A stretch of DNA of 64,000 bases. Source: Chionoecetes opilio (Eukaryota > Arthropoda > Malacostraca > Decapoda > Majidae). The stretch lies in contig JACEEZ010026231.1 in the NCBI GenBank assembly GCA_016584305.1, positions 43,501 through 107,500 on the forward strand, in the 5' to 3' direction. Below the pieces are notes generated by a model. The model saw only the letters and a program-made list of their open reading frames with translations. It did no database searches and was not told where the DNA came from. Position numbers and translations under genes: made by a program. This document shows positions 35,280-50,263 of the stretch, piece after piece (the stretch's first letter is position 1; the number at the start of each line of letters is the position of its first letter).

Positions 35280-36390
35280 ACACTGCCCACGGCCCCACAA
35301 CTTCTCACACCTCTCGTGCATCCATTACATTGCTTTTCTCAAATCTTATATCCTTTCTCTAACCCCTCTACTCTGACCGCTACCATTCCGCCTATCATCA
35401 CCCACTAACCTCTACACTCTTGTCTGTTCTTCATTGGAACATTCACGACTTTCGATCCCACAGACAAGACCTTTGTCTCCTTATATCTTGCTATAAGGCT
35501 CAAGTTATCTGCATCGCAGAAACTTTCCTTACTCACCCCCTTGTCCCATTTCCCAATTTATAATCTTCCCCCAACAAATACACATCCTTCCTCTGATCTA
35601 ACCCTACTGCCAGTGGCGGCTCGTGATAAAATAAAAGGGGGGACTGCAGCTTCACACAACAGTACGATACATAAATTTTACCTATCTCAGGTATGAGTTG
35701 TAGTTGATGTTCACGGATTTCAGGGCATGGTAGTAGTGCTGGTGGTAGAAGGGATGGTGGGGGTGGTAGTGTTGGTGGTAGAAGGGATGGTGGGGGTAGT
35801 AGAAGGGATGGTGGGGGTGGTAGTGTTGGCAGTACAGGGGAAGGCTGAGGTGGTGATGGTAGAATTACAGTATTACTTGAAAATAAAGTCAGTACCGCTT
35901 GATTTTGCCGCCGCTCGCCGTCACTATGCACACCGTCTACACGCACTGGCTGGGGACGAGACTAAAAAGCTGCACGGCTGCAGCTCTTGGCATTCATAAG
36001 GGGCGCGGCGGCAGCACAGACATGAATCGTACAGCAAATATGAGAGTAACTTACATTTAGGTCTGGTTTTAATGAAAATTCACTTAGTAACGTATTGAAA
36101 ATAACCTATAATGACTTTTTAAAATGATATATTTGTTAGTAGTGTATCAATTCTGCTGTGTCTCTAAAGACCATGCACCTGGCAGTGAGTGTCTGGGGGT
36201 GCTGCAGCTCCGCAGCCCTATGCCACGAGCCGCCACTGCCTACTGCTATAACGTTCCATTCCTTTCCCCTTCCCTCACCGTTTCACTCTTTCTCTGTGAC
36301 CCCTCCCCTTCATTATGCTTTGCCATAGTGCCATATGACCTCCGATGTCTGGCACATTTTCCCTTTTTTAGCATTAAATCAATCAAATCA
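35280..36390 (+). mobile_element. LINE derivative: endonuclease start joined to 3' tail
   Basis: In frame from 35426, VLHWNIHDFRSHRQDLCLLI continues to VICIAETFLTHPLVPF and a stop at 35561. This is the beginning of an AP-type LINE endonuclease domain (WN...DL..LI...I...ETFL). The family 2 tail follows directly, with no reverse transcriptase between, apart from a hAT insertion at 35611-36238. It is an internally deleted, non-autonomous copy. Confidence 0.7.
35611..36238 (+). mobile_element. hAT-like element, 628 bp, 8-bp target duplication
   Basis: TIRs CAGTGGCGGCTCGTG and CACGAGCCGCCACTG are perfect complements and are flanked by CCTACTGC at 35603-35610 and 36239-36246. Removing one duplication restores collinearity with the LINE copy at 33168. 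The interior has a GGTGGTAGTG tandem stretch and no transposase. Confidence 0.95.
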
Positions 36391-36419
36391 AATCCTTTCT
36401 CTGTCTTCCATCCTTCCCT

Positions 36420-36462
36420 CCTTCCTCAATTCCTTCCTTCCTTCCTTCCTTCCTTCCTTCCT
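36420..36462. repeat. (TTCC)n microsatellite
   Basis: CTTCC repeats directly after the (ATCA) tail of the preceding LINE element; poly-T at 36512-36530. Confidence 0.85.
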
Positions 36463-36752
36463 TTCTAAACTTTCTCTTGTCGCTGAAGTGCTTCAGTTAT
36501 TTGTAATCATGACTTTTTTTTTTTTTTTTTAAGTGTAATAAACTTAACATTTCCTTGAAGGACTACTCAAAACTTTGCCCTTGAAAAAATTTACTGCATG
36601 GCCAGAAGACACCCAAATCCTTCTCACCTTTTGATTTTTTCAGTGATGCATTGCATATACGTATATAGTGTACCATAGACCACTGTAAATCTGGACTGCG
36701 TACGGAATATCGGCCTGTTGCACAAGGGCCTGAAGTCGGAGGGCCGCTCGGA

Positions 36753-36754
<2 letters not shown>

Positions 36755-36819
<65 letters not shown>
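36755..36819. repeat. (TA)n microsatellite
   Basis: About 32 TA repeats adjoining the left arm of a large inverted repeat. Confidence 0.95.
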
Positions 36820-36822
<3 letters not shown>

Positions 36823-36830
36823 CGGATCAT

Positions 36831-37546
36831 ATAGACTGGTTTATATGCATATATATATATATGATATACTGTAATCTTCGTAAATGTTTGTTCTATAATA
36901 TCAAATAAAAAACAGTAAAAAATGCTAAAGAAATGCCATTACGAGACTGAAGAAATATGCAATTCACTTCAACTCTTCGCCATTTAAAACTGCGAGTCAA
37001 CTTTTATCATGAAGGGTATCAATAAAGCACAATTTTATTAGCTTTCCATTGATGTATTTCGTTTTCTGATAAATGAATTACCACCATGCATAAATTAGTG
37101 TTAATTAAATAAATAAAAACATCAATCGGGTAATTTTCCCGATTGATGAGGTTATTTATTTAGTCAACGCTAATTTATACATAGTGCTAATTCATTTATC
37201 AGAAAACGAAATATATAAGTAAATAAATAACATCATCAATCGGGAAAATTACCCGGTTGATTATTTTATTAATTTATTCAACGCTAATTTATGCATGGTT
37301 CTAATTCATTTATCAGAAAACGAAATATATCAATGGAAAGCTAATAAAATTGCGCTTCTATTGATACCCTTCATGATAAAAGTTGACTCGCAAAGTTTTA
37401 AATGGCGAAGAGTTGAAGTGAATAATTTCTTCAGTCTCGTAATGGCATTTCTTTAGCTTGTTTTACTGTTTTTTATTTGATAATATTATAGAACAAACAT
37501 TTACAAAGATTACAGTATATCATATATACTGATAAACCAGTCTATA
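36831..37546. repeat. large inverted repeat, ~317-bp arms
   Basis: Left arm 36831-37147 and right arm 37230-37546 are close reverse complements (for example AACTCTTCGCCATTTAAAAC against GTTTTAAATGGCGAAGAGTT). The 82-base centre repeats part of each arm, including TCATTTATCAGAAAACGAAA, so a third partial unit is present. ATAGACCACT occurs outside both arms (36675, 37557). Confidence 0.93.
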
Positions 37547-37741
37547 TGATAGTCCATAGACCACTATATCTCTTTGTCGGGCGGGCTGCAGGCCGCTATG
37601 CAGCTTGCAATTTCAAAACATTGTCCCTTGAACATTCCAGAGATATAGTGTCTGTATATAGTGTCTGTATATATAGTGTCCCTCGTAATAGGTACACTCT
37701 ATGAGTGTACCTATTACGAGGATTTTCTCTACCAACAGCCC

Positions 37742-37915
37742 GTCAGGGTGGCAAGGTTGGTAGAGACGTGAGTTCGCAATGTGCAGCGTCCCTGTGCATT
37801 CGGTCAGCGGTTCGAGTCCGCCTAGTTCGTGCTGATGTGGCGGCGCTTTGTATAGTCAATAACCTTGTAGTTGGTACTTGCAAAGCGTCTAGATAGGATG
37901 AAAATCTTATCTTAT
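37742..37915 (+). mobile_element. SINE family C (tRNA-derived)
   Basis: A-box-like GGCAAGGTTGGTAGAGACG, B-box GGTTCGAGTCCG at 37810-37821, then a body and a terminal (TTATC)n. A tRNA-like head with a simple-repeat tail is the standard SINE layout; single copy in this window. Confidence 0.75.
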
Positions 37916-37916
37916 C

Positions 37917-38012
37917 TCTACCAACATTAATTACGCTACACTTGTCGATATAAAATTCCATCTGCCACCAGACTACCCACTCGTTCAACTTATCTAAGTC
38001 TCCCTGCAAGGT
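37917..38012 (-). pseudogene. LINE reverse-transcriptase fragment
   Basis: The minus strand encodes LQGDLDKLNEWVVWWQMEFY then IDKCSVINVGR, the W-M-F-N-KC-V-G region that follows the FADD motif in LINE reverse transcriptases. SINE C is inserted at its downstream edge. Confidence 0.75.
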
Positions 38013-38148
38013 GGTTAAATCAGACTGATCTAATAATCCTACCTATCTTAGAAAAATTATCTTAGATAGATATTAGTTCTTTTTGTCTGCCTGATCTCGA
38101 AAACGAAAAATGGCTTTAGTAGTACGTAGTATTAGTAGCAGCAGTATT

Positions 38149-39039
38149 AAGGCGTTTTCTGCGAGGGAGCAAGAGAAATTTCGCTTGCAAGCGGCCACTT
38201 CTCTTGCTGTATCTCCACAGAAAGCGTTCGACCGTCGCTTGCTCCATGAGATGGCGACGCGGCGGCTGAGATGTAAGCAAAACAAAGATCAAATGACTAT
38301 TTTGACCCTCTAGATATTTTCACACTGGGACGCATCCAATACCGTTATAGTCAGAAAAGGTGCAGATTCAGGAAGTGTGCTTAGAAATTTAATGTGATCA
38401 TAAATAGCTGAGCAATGAGATGAGGAAGCCAAACAAGTGTGAGAAAATGTTTAGGCTCTGTTTTACTTAACCCTTGTTTTCGAATACTTGTACTTACATT
38501 AGTTATAAATGTATACTAATGCGATGCAAAATTTCCTCAGGAAGCCGATAGTAGTCTCAGTGTTTCTTAATATCCATTGGTATTGTCAGCAAATCGGGTA
38601 AGAGTGAGGTGTGTGAAGTTGTTGATTTTCGGTCAACACGGCTTTGTTGACAAGTCACACATTCCAGTCTTTAACTCCAGCTGTTCGAATGCATATAAAG
38701 CAATATATACAGCTGTGACTATTATATTTTCCTTAATTACACGCTGCAACCTCCCTTATTTGATTCAAACTTTTATGATAAGACATTAAAATAAGAAAGT
38801 GTAATTGATTTTGTCGAAAGTACACTGTTGTCATTCTTTTATTGAAGCAGAAAGCATCGCCACGTCAGCCGAACGCTGACGCACTTCACTCACTTCTCGC
38901 GTGCTCTCGCAAGAAATTTCTTGCAGGTCGGGCAATCATCTTCCCTGGATAACTGAACGAACAGCAAGCGAAATTTGAGCAAGCGAAATTTTTTCTTTTG
39001 CAAGAGAAATTTATCTTGCTCCCCCGCAGAAAACGCCTT
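38149..39039. mobile_element. TIR element, 0.9 kb, unassigned superfamily
   Basis: Ends AAGGCGTTTTCTGCGAGGGA and complement of AAGGCGTTTTCTGCGGGGGA, continuing about 40 bp with few mismatches (GCAAGAKAAATTTC). No clear target duplication. Internal frames are short and unrecognised. Confidence 0.75.
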
Positions 39040-39167
39040 TAGTAGTAAGAGTATATAAGTATTATATAGTTCAATAATAGTTGTACGTGGTGCGGGGCAA
39101 ACATTGCTTCGACTAGGTCTTGGTTTGCACATCATAGTAACCAGTTTATGACCATCAACTATAAGCA

Positions 39168-39228
39168 CATAGAAAATAAGGAAGCTACAAGAGGCCGCGA
39201 GACCTACACGAGGTAGTTCCTGTCTCTG
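39168..39228 (-). mobile_element. LINE 3'-terminal fragment (tail family 1)
   Basis: GAAAATAAGGAAGCTACAAG and CGAGACCTACACGAGGTAG, a 60-base truncated tail almost identical to the one at 485. Confidence 0.7.
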
Positions 39229-39239
39229 AACGATCTCAG

Positions 39240-43874
<4,635 letters not shown>

Positions 43875-43961
<87 letters not shown>
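43875..43961. repeat. (GA)n microsatellite
   Basis: About 43 GA repeats ending 30 bases before the left end of the large TIR element. Confidence 0.95.
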
Positions 43962-43963
<2 letters not shown>

Positions 43964-44512
43964 GTTATGCATTGTGCACTGTGCAGTATATAGTCCATGG
44001 GCCGGACCCCCAAAAATCACTTTTTGGTACCATCCGAGGTGGCAAGGCCTAGTGATGTTTTTTATATTCCCCCATGTCTATAGGATATATTTTGATATGA
44101 TAGCCCTTGCTAGGTGGTAGCTTAGTGCTAGTAATTGCGACTTTTATAGCCGCACCCAACGGCACTCAACTACGGACATCCGCAACTGTGAAAGTGATAT
44201 TACTATAGGTTAACCTTTTGAAAATGTTCAAAATCTAAGTTCATTCAATTACAGTTTTATTTGCTAATATACACAGAATAACATAATAAGCTGGCATCAG
44301 GTTAAATGACATAAAAGTGAAAACACTAATACTAATGAACAGAAATGTGTCGCTACCGTGCAATGAAGTCTGAATGTGTACTTCTATGCGACTTCTTGTG
44401 AACTTAACAAGGACTAATATTCTTGAAACTATTGTATTAATAATTTGTTGAGTCATATGGAACCTTTAGACATGCATAGAAGCGCCAGAAACATATGTAT
44501 CTGCTGTACCGT

Positions 44513-45964
44513 TTACTCATCCTCTGAATCCTCAGAATCCGGCTCAAGGTCGGGTTCCTGCTGCTGCACTGCTTGATTGGTGCAGGTCTGGAGCTTGCAC
44601 ATATCAGTGCCTGTGAGGCCATTGACCAGGCATGCACAGTCAGGCAGCTTGCAAACCCGTGAACACTTGCAAGCCAGTAGCTCCAACACCACCTCTGGTG
44701 CTGGTGCCGAACGCATCCAGAGGATGTTCAGCTTCCCGTCTTCTTCAGTCCAGCCATGCTCACTGGGGCTTGGCACGTTGGCCTTGGGCTCTAAACAGCG
44801 TCTCCAGATAGCAGCCTGGAAGTTGGCTCTCTGTGCGTGTAGGAAGAGGCAGTCTCTGCATGGTGGCAGCTGGCTTGACTCTGCTTCCCCTCTCTTTGCA
44901 CAGAAGAGCTGGTAGCGCAGCTCGTTGACACTGTTGCCCCCTGCGGCGCTGCTTCTGCTCTTGTTGTTCCTGCTGCCAGCATACATTGCACAGGTGAACT
45001 GCTCAAGCTTATCAAAGATCTCATCGCTCAATTCCCAGCATTGGCACAGCTGCTTGAATGCCTGGTTAGACGGGTCCTTCTTGAGTAGCGTCAGTGCAAT
45101 TAGCTTGCCTTTACCGGCAAAGTAGCTTACAGAGTCACATCCAGTGAACGCATGCAGGCCAATCAGGCTGTCGCAGACACCCTGCCCTTGACTTCTCCCG
45201 ATCTTGTCTACATCTGCGTATCAGGTGCGAGTCTTGGTTTCAAACTTCTGGTAGATAGAGATATCCATGGTGCTGTGCATGGCAAGGCTAATGATGAAGA
45301 CATCAGTGTCCTCTGAGCAAATGACGGCTGCCTTGTAGCCATCTCTCGCTGCATGCAGCGTGTGGAGAAGCAGGCGGGTATCAGCCTCTTCTTGTGTCTA
45401 CTCGAGCTCAGGTACCTTCTCCCACTTGTCTTCTGTTAGCTTGAAACAGCTTTGTTCACAGGTGACATAGAGCGCCTTATCCGGTAACTTCTCTCTGTAC
45501 TTTGAGAGTTTCCACTCCTCTGTCAAAAACCTGATCAGGTAGGTCTTGTTTGAAGATCCAGACAGGAATTTCCTCCACTGCTGCACATGATGCCCGCCAG
45601 CAATTTTTTTGTATTGGAGAGAGTTGTCGGCACCTCGGTTGACTCGTTCAGCTTGTTTGATTGAGGTGGAGCGGTAGACATCAAAGACAAATAAATTATC
45701 TTGCTTTGTCCCCCTTCATGAAGGATATTGGTGAAGGCCAGCTCTGCCACCTGTCCAAAAGTCTTGTTGCTTCCATTCAGCTTCTGGACCAAGCCCATCC
45801 CGTCAATGATGGTAGCAGATAGGGTTGGGATCTCTTCTGCTGCGGAGACATTCTTCTCCAGTTCTCTGGCAAGGGCCGCCTTGTTTGTTTTCCTTAGCGT
45901 CCCATCAGTATTTGCCAATGCCCATGGCAGTGGGCCTAGGGGGTAGGCAAGAACATCCTTAATG
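44513..45964 (-). pseudogene. Academ-like transposase, C-terminal part: XPG-like nuclease and CXC tail, broken
   Basis: Continues the protein after the LTR element with INIKDVLAYPLGPLPWALAN. A frameshift lies at about 45690-45705 (after HEGGQSK); a TAG at 45398-45400 and a TGA at 45221-45223 follow. The stop-separated segments include EEADTRLLLH, ICSEDTDVFII, then LIGLHAFTGCDSVSYFAGKG. This acid pattern with a Gly/Asp-rich motif resembles the XPG-I/FEN PIN-type nuclease. The end is cysteine-rich (CKCSRVCKLPDCACL, CKLQTC), a tesmin/CXC-like motif, and an acidic tail with the stop at 44513-44515. Three lesions plus the insertion make this copy non-functional. Confidence 0.78.
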
Positions 45965-45968
45965 TTTA

Positions 45969-47624
45969 TGTGTTAACGGAATTTGGGGGTAACTAGTATG
46001 GGGTATTTAGAACTGGTCAACGTTACTTGAATGATATTACTTGGGTATGATTTGATAAAAGATTACAACTTGACTGGAGGATTTAACTTAGTCTTATGAC
46101 TTCACTATGTGATTATAATGTGACCACGTCTCACTGCGGAGAGTAATGAAATGGGGGATGTATTTAAGGGGGAAAGATAAGGGTTTAGGTTAAGGGAAAG
46201 CGCTGCCACCAGCCCCGGCGAGTAACTCACTGGATTACTCCCTGGGCACGTTTGATTAATATTAATGTTAGATTGATCTTGGTAGTCGTGATTGGTACGT
46301 GGAATTATACCGAACAAGGCTGACTCTTTTGGAAGTGTGAGGAATTACTGTCCTAACACAGAATAATCACCTGGGTTTTATAATAACACAAGAACTATAT
46401 TTGCAAATAACATCCTATTTATTCATAGTGGCATAGTATGTCTCTTGCTTGAGATCATATCCAACATATAAGGGTTAACACAATACCGGAAAAACTCTAC
46501 TCGGATGTAAGAAAAACCTTTATACCCTAATACAGGAAACTCTTCCTATGTGATGAAAGGAAGCTCTTAGGAGCATAACTCTCCCCACTGAATCCTATTC
46601 AATGAATTATCCTACACTTAGGTAACATACCACTTAATATTTATAATTACACATGGAAGATAGATATATAGTAGAGAAAATGTGAGGATAAGAAGTTTGT
46701 GTGTGTATCCATAAGACCATGTGGCTTTGAAGAGGACACGAGCGAGCCTACAACGAAGCGGAGAGACGACTCTCGTTAATAACACTTATAAGGATGGGGC
46801 AGACCTTCTATGCATTAGTGACACTGAACTGTACCTATATATATATATAGAAATATATAGATATAATATACTAAGGAAGGGGGAAAACAGGAGCGAGGTG
46901 CAGATGTCTTACCTACAACGCAGCGGAGAGACGACTGGTTCCTCCTGAGATCATGGCCTTCGGCATAAAAGGGGAATTGTTTGAAAGATCTAGACGTGGC
47001 CTCAAATGAGTAGCTTATAATCCCGAAATAACTATTTAAATAATGAAACTCGCGTACATAAGACCAGGCTGCCTATAATATAGACCTGTTACTTTGATAT
47101 AGAAGAATTTAATATGCTTAATCTAATACCCGAGAAGGGTATGATTCGTTGTCACGTCAAATGTCCGAACGCATTTTTAAGAGTGGAAGGGTATGAAATA
47201 TGGAGCATAGAAATTTGGTAGGTTTTCATTTTAGCGTGTATCTTTACTAACACGTCCATATATGACCATAACCGATACCGATAGGGATTATTTTGAAAGA
47301 CATTAAGAATCTGGGAGTGTGACTTGGTCTGACCAGATAGCTGGGGAAAGATAAAAAGATCTGAAGTCATTAGTTATCACTGATCGCAGAATAATTATCA
47401 CACGGATCTTGCCTCGCATACGAGATGTCGGGGGGGGGGAGGAATGGAAAGAAGGAAGAAAGAAAATGGCGGAAAAAGGAAAGAAGATAAACAAAATGGT
47501 GGTTTAGGAAGAGGCGATGAGTCACCCGTGAAACAAAGAGAAAAATTAACTACTGACAAGACATAGCTCGGGAATTTTATGATAATAATTCTCCTACTAT
47601 CTCTCCCGAATAATGGGCATTACA
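45969..47624 (-). repeat. 3' LTR
   Basis: 1,656 bases, plus-strand edges TGTGTTAACGG and GGGCATTACA. It contains an internal repeat, CCTACAACGAAGCGGAGAGA at 46748 and CCTACAACGCAGCGGAGAGA at 46913. It is the 3' copy because the primer binding site lies next to the other LTR. Confidence 0.93.
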
Positions 47625-48561
47625 CGCGTCTATTCTCCGGGAAAATTAAATTCTTCAATATCAAATTACCTACTTACGGATCATGTTCCCGTTTTTTAAG
47701 CTGTGTCAAGAGGAGGTGTGTATGGGACGAATTTAGAGTGAATTTAATGGAAATTCTTCTGTTCTTTGAAAACGGGTGTCTGCTTGTGTTTAGATTACAC
47801 GAAAATTCAATGAAAGGAAGTATCCCAATCAACCTGATACCTGGGTAATGACGTGGCCGTCAAACTTGACTCAGTGCTCGTATTCTCGGTGCGGGGAATA
47901 TCCCAGAGGCGCACGCCGGCTAGCCTCTGGTAAATGATAAGAGCCCAACAAGTCCTGAAATATCCGCCACACCGCAAGCTGGTTGACTGTAAAGTGAGAA
48001 GCGTAGTACTACTATCTCGAATTAAAATACTCCTCCCACTGAACCAGGCTTAGCCCGTGAAAACCCGACGCTCCGACTTCTAGACATGAGAAATCTCCTA
48101 GACCAAATTGTTTCATCTAGTCTGACACTACACTACCCTTGACTCAATAATTTACATTTAACACTTTTCGCTTAATCTTCACCTGAATACACCTGGTCGT
48201 GTTGATTGTAACTTGAATTAAAATACCTTGAAGACTCACCGAACCAGACTGAGTCTGTTAATGAAATTCAACTGAGACTGGTATCCCAATCAACCTCTTA
48301 CCTGGATATATTAAGAACATACTGACCCTCAATTTGTTTTGAATCCTGGTCAATGTTTTACATTTAACACTTTTCTATTTGATTTCCACAAGAGTAATAA
48401 CCGGGTGACGCTACAACTACCCTAACCAGAGTAGGTATTAAACTTTCAAGTTCATAAAATAAATTTTCAATGTTCATAAAAAAAAAAATTTCAATGTTCA
48501 TAAAAAAAAAATTTCAATGTTCATGTTCAAAATAATTCTTCCTTGATTTTCTAATTTAACA
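47625..48561 (-). other. LTR-element interior, noncoding part
   Basis: No ORF. It has imperfect internal repeats (TATCCCAATCAACCT at 47821 and 48281) and three TTCAATGTTCATAAA units at 48455-48530. No obvious polypurine tract precedes the 3' LTR. Confidence 0.6.
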
Positions 48562-49827
48562 CTATTGGATACCGAACTTTTCCATCTTGTTGTTGATGGG
48601 TGACATCATGGGTCTTGTTGACGCCCGGTACTTCTTGATGGCCTTCAGCTCTTCAAAACGTTTCAGGAACTCCTGTAGGTTCTTGGAAGCTAAGAGTGGG
48701 CCCATTCCTGAGCCGGTGTCGCTGTATCCTCCGTCTCCGTAGCTGTTTGGGCTACCGCTGTTGCTCTGCTGGTTGTTGCAGGACACGGTGGCGGCGGACA
48801 GGCAGGTCAGACGCCCCTTGATACCCTGCACGGCAATTAGAGAGAACTGCAACTCCGAAATGCCAGTGGTCGCTGGCAGTTTTAACTCACAATTTGGTGA
48901 AAAGTTGGTCAACTTGAAAGAAAAATATGGGCTTATTCCACTGCACTTAAAACACACAAGTATAATATTAAGAACGATTTTTTTCTATATGTATATTGTA
49001 TAGAAGCCTGATTCTGTAAAACATTGTATATAACCAAATAACCAAGTAGGTTATAGTTGAGGAGGCGAGGTAAATGCTACTCTATGATATTATATAGTCA
49101 ATAACGAATGTTTAGAAGTTATCTTTACCTAGGCAGTCATATTTTCCTGTTATTATTGTGTATCAATCAGATAGAAAGCCTGGAAGTGCAATGAGTCGAC
49201 GCGTGAAGTGGCAATGTTTTGATTCAATCTCCCCGCCACAATCTCCCCGCCCACCGCCGCGGCGTATCGCCTCCACAATTATAACCTACATTGTCGCAGC
49301 AGCAAGCCGATTTCGGCATTCCTTATTCTTCGTTTTTCCAAGGCATTGCTTATTGTATTTTGACAAGCGTTTGCCAGACGCAGCAGTACTGTCTTAGAAA
49401 ACAGTGTGAACATCGCCCAAATTTTACATGCCACAATATACATGTAAAAAATATATTAAGCTTTGCTACACGAGGCGAGTAATTTGCATTAAATTGCTAT
49501 TATAGAACGTTCCATCGTAATGCATGTCATCCATATAATTAGTAGAACAACAGAAGAACTATATTTTTTGGTTTTCAGATGCGGTGCATCAATGTTTATC
49601 GCGAAATTAATTTATGAAAAATATTAGTCGCGGAGGGAAAACACAGTAGACCAACCTTTGAGTTAAAACTGCCAGCGACCACTGGCATTTCTCGAGTTTC
49701 AGTTCTCTCTAATTATGTACAGGTTCTTGGCACCTGTGTTGTCAGCGCAGCTCATGTCGGTGACGGGTAAGCCGAGGGAAAACCAGGACTTCCCTCCCGA
49801 CGAGGCTTCACGTCCTCTCTCTGCCAT
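48562..49827 (-). pseudogene. chimeric ORF with captured ribosomal protein L23 (uL14) N-terminus, split by a MITE
   Basis: On the minus strand the ATG at 49827 begins [20 protein letters not shown] and runs through [13 protein letters not shown] to 49711. It resumes at 48834 with AVQGIKGRL after an 872-bp TIR element. These first ~48 residues match the N-terminus of eukaryotic RPL23 (MSKRGRGG..., [33 protein letters not shown]). The remaining ~80 residues, from about SNSGSPNSYGDGG to MEKFGIQ and a stop at 48562, are not ribosomal; they may be a gag remnant or vector sequence. Without the inserted element the frame is open for 129 codons. It contains no introns, as expected of an RNA-mediated capture. 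A leader ORF (50096-49842, 84 codons, Ala/Arg/His-rich) precedes it. Confidence 0.8.
48839..49710. mobile_element. TIR element D, 872 bp, inserted in the RPL23-like ORF
   Basis: Inverted ends AGAGAGAACTG...AAATGCCAGTGGTCGCTGGC (left) and GCCAGCGACCACTGGCATTT...CAGTTCTCTCT (right) extend about 50 bp. AATT flanks both sides (48835-48838, 49711-49714) and occurs once in the restored ORF, so it is the target duplication. No transposase found; superfamily not assigned. A diverged copy is at 62488. Confidence 0.88.
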
Positions 49828-50244
49828 GGTGGTGGTTGCAGCTAGATGTGGCGTCTGTTAGGCGTGCGGCAGGCCGTGGCGGCGGCTAGATGCGGCTGGC
49901 TATCAAGGGCGGCGGAGTTGAGGCGAGCGTGGCGTCGGGGCGCGCTGAAGTGGTGAAGGGCGCGACGGTCTGAGGCGAGCGTCGCTGCTAGGTGCGCGTC
50001 AGTCTCGAAGGGCGCGGCGGCGGCTGAGACGCGCGGCATGCGGCTGGCTGTGTCGGCTCGCTTCTTACAGCTCACGCCCACATGGTCATGGTTCATGTGT
50101 GTATGGTGTTTGGTTTATAGGGGGGAGATCTAATGAGCCTACTATAATGATCGATTACTATATGAAAATTTACTGAAATTTGACTATCTTGCTATTTATT
50201 TTCCCAGGTGAGATTCTGTTGCTGTTATTTTTTTAGGAAATAAT

Positions 50245-50262
50245 ATCCCACCGCTGCCACCA
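50245..50262 (-). promoter_or_regulatory. primer binding site, tRNA-Leu type
   Basis: Minus strand TGGTGGCAGCGGTGGGAT, one base inside the 5' LTR. It is complementary over 18 bases to the 3' end of a common eukaryotic tRNA-Leu (…ATCCCACCGCTGCCA plus CCA). It fixes the element's orientation. Confidence 0.88.
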
Positions 50263-50263
50263 G

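Noticed and set aside
35533..35946. 137-codon minus-strand Pro-rich ORF
   Set aside because: It spans the boundary of the hAT element and a GGTGGTAG simple repeat, so it is a chance frame.
46105..46317. 70-codon ORF identical to one at 50400-50612
   Set aside because: Identity comes from the two LTRs; no known LTR-encoded protein matches.
49158..49482. small ORFs (IITYIVAAASRFRHSLFFVF…) repeated at 62861-63164
   Set aside because: Both lie within the two copies of TIR element D; frames differ between copies and resemble no transposase, so the duplication is of the element and not of a gene.
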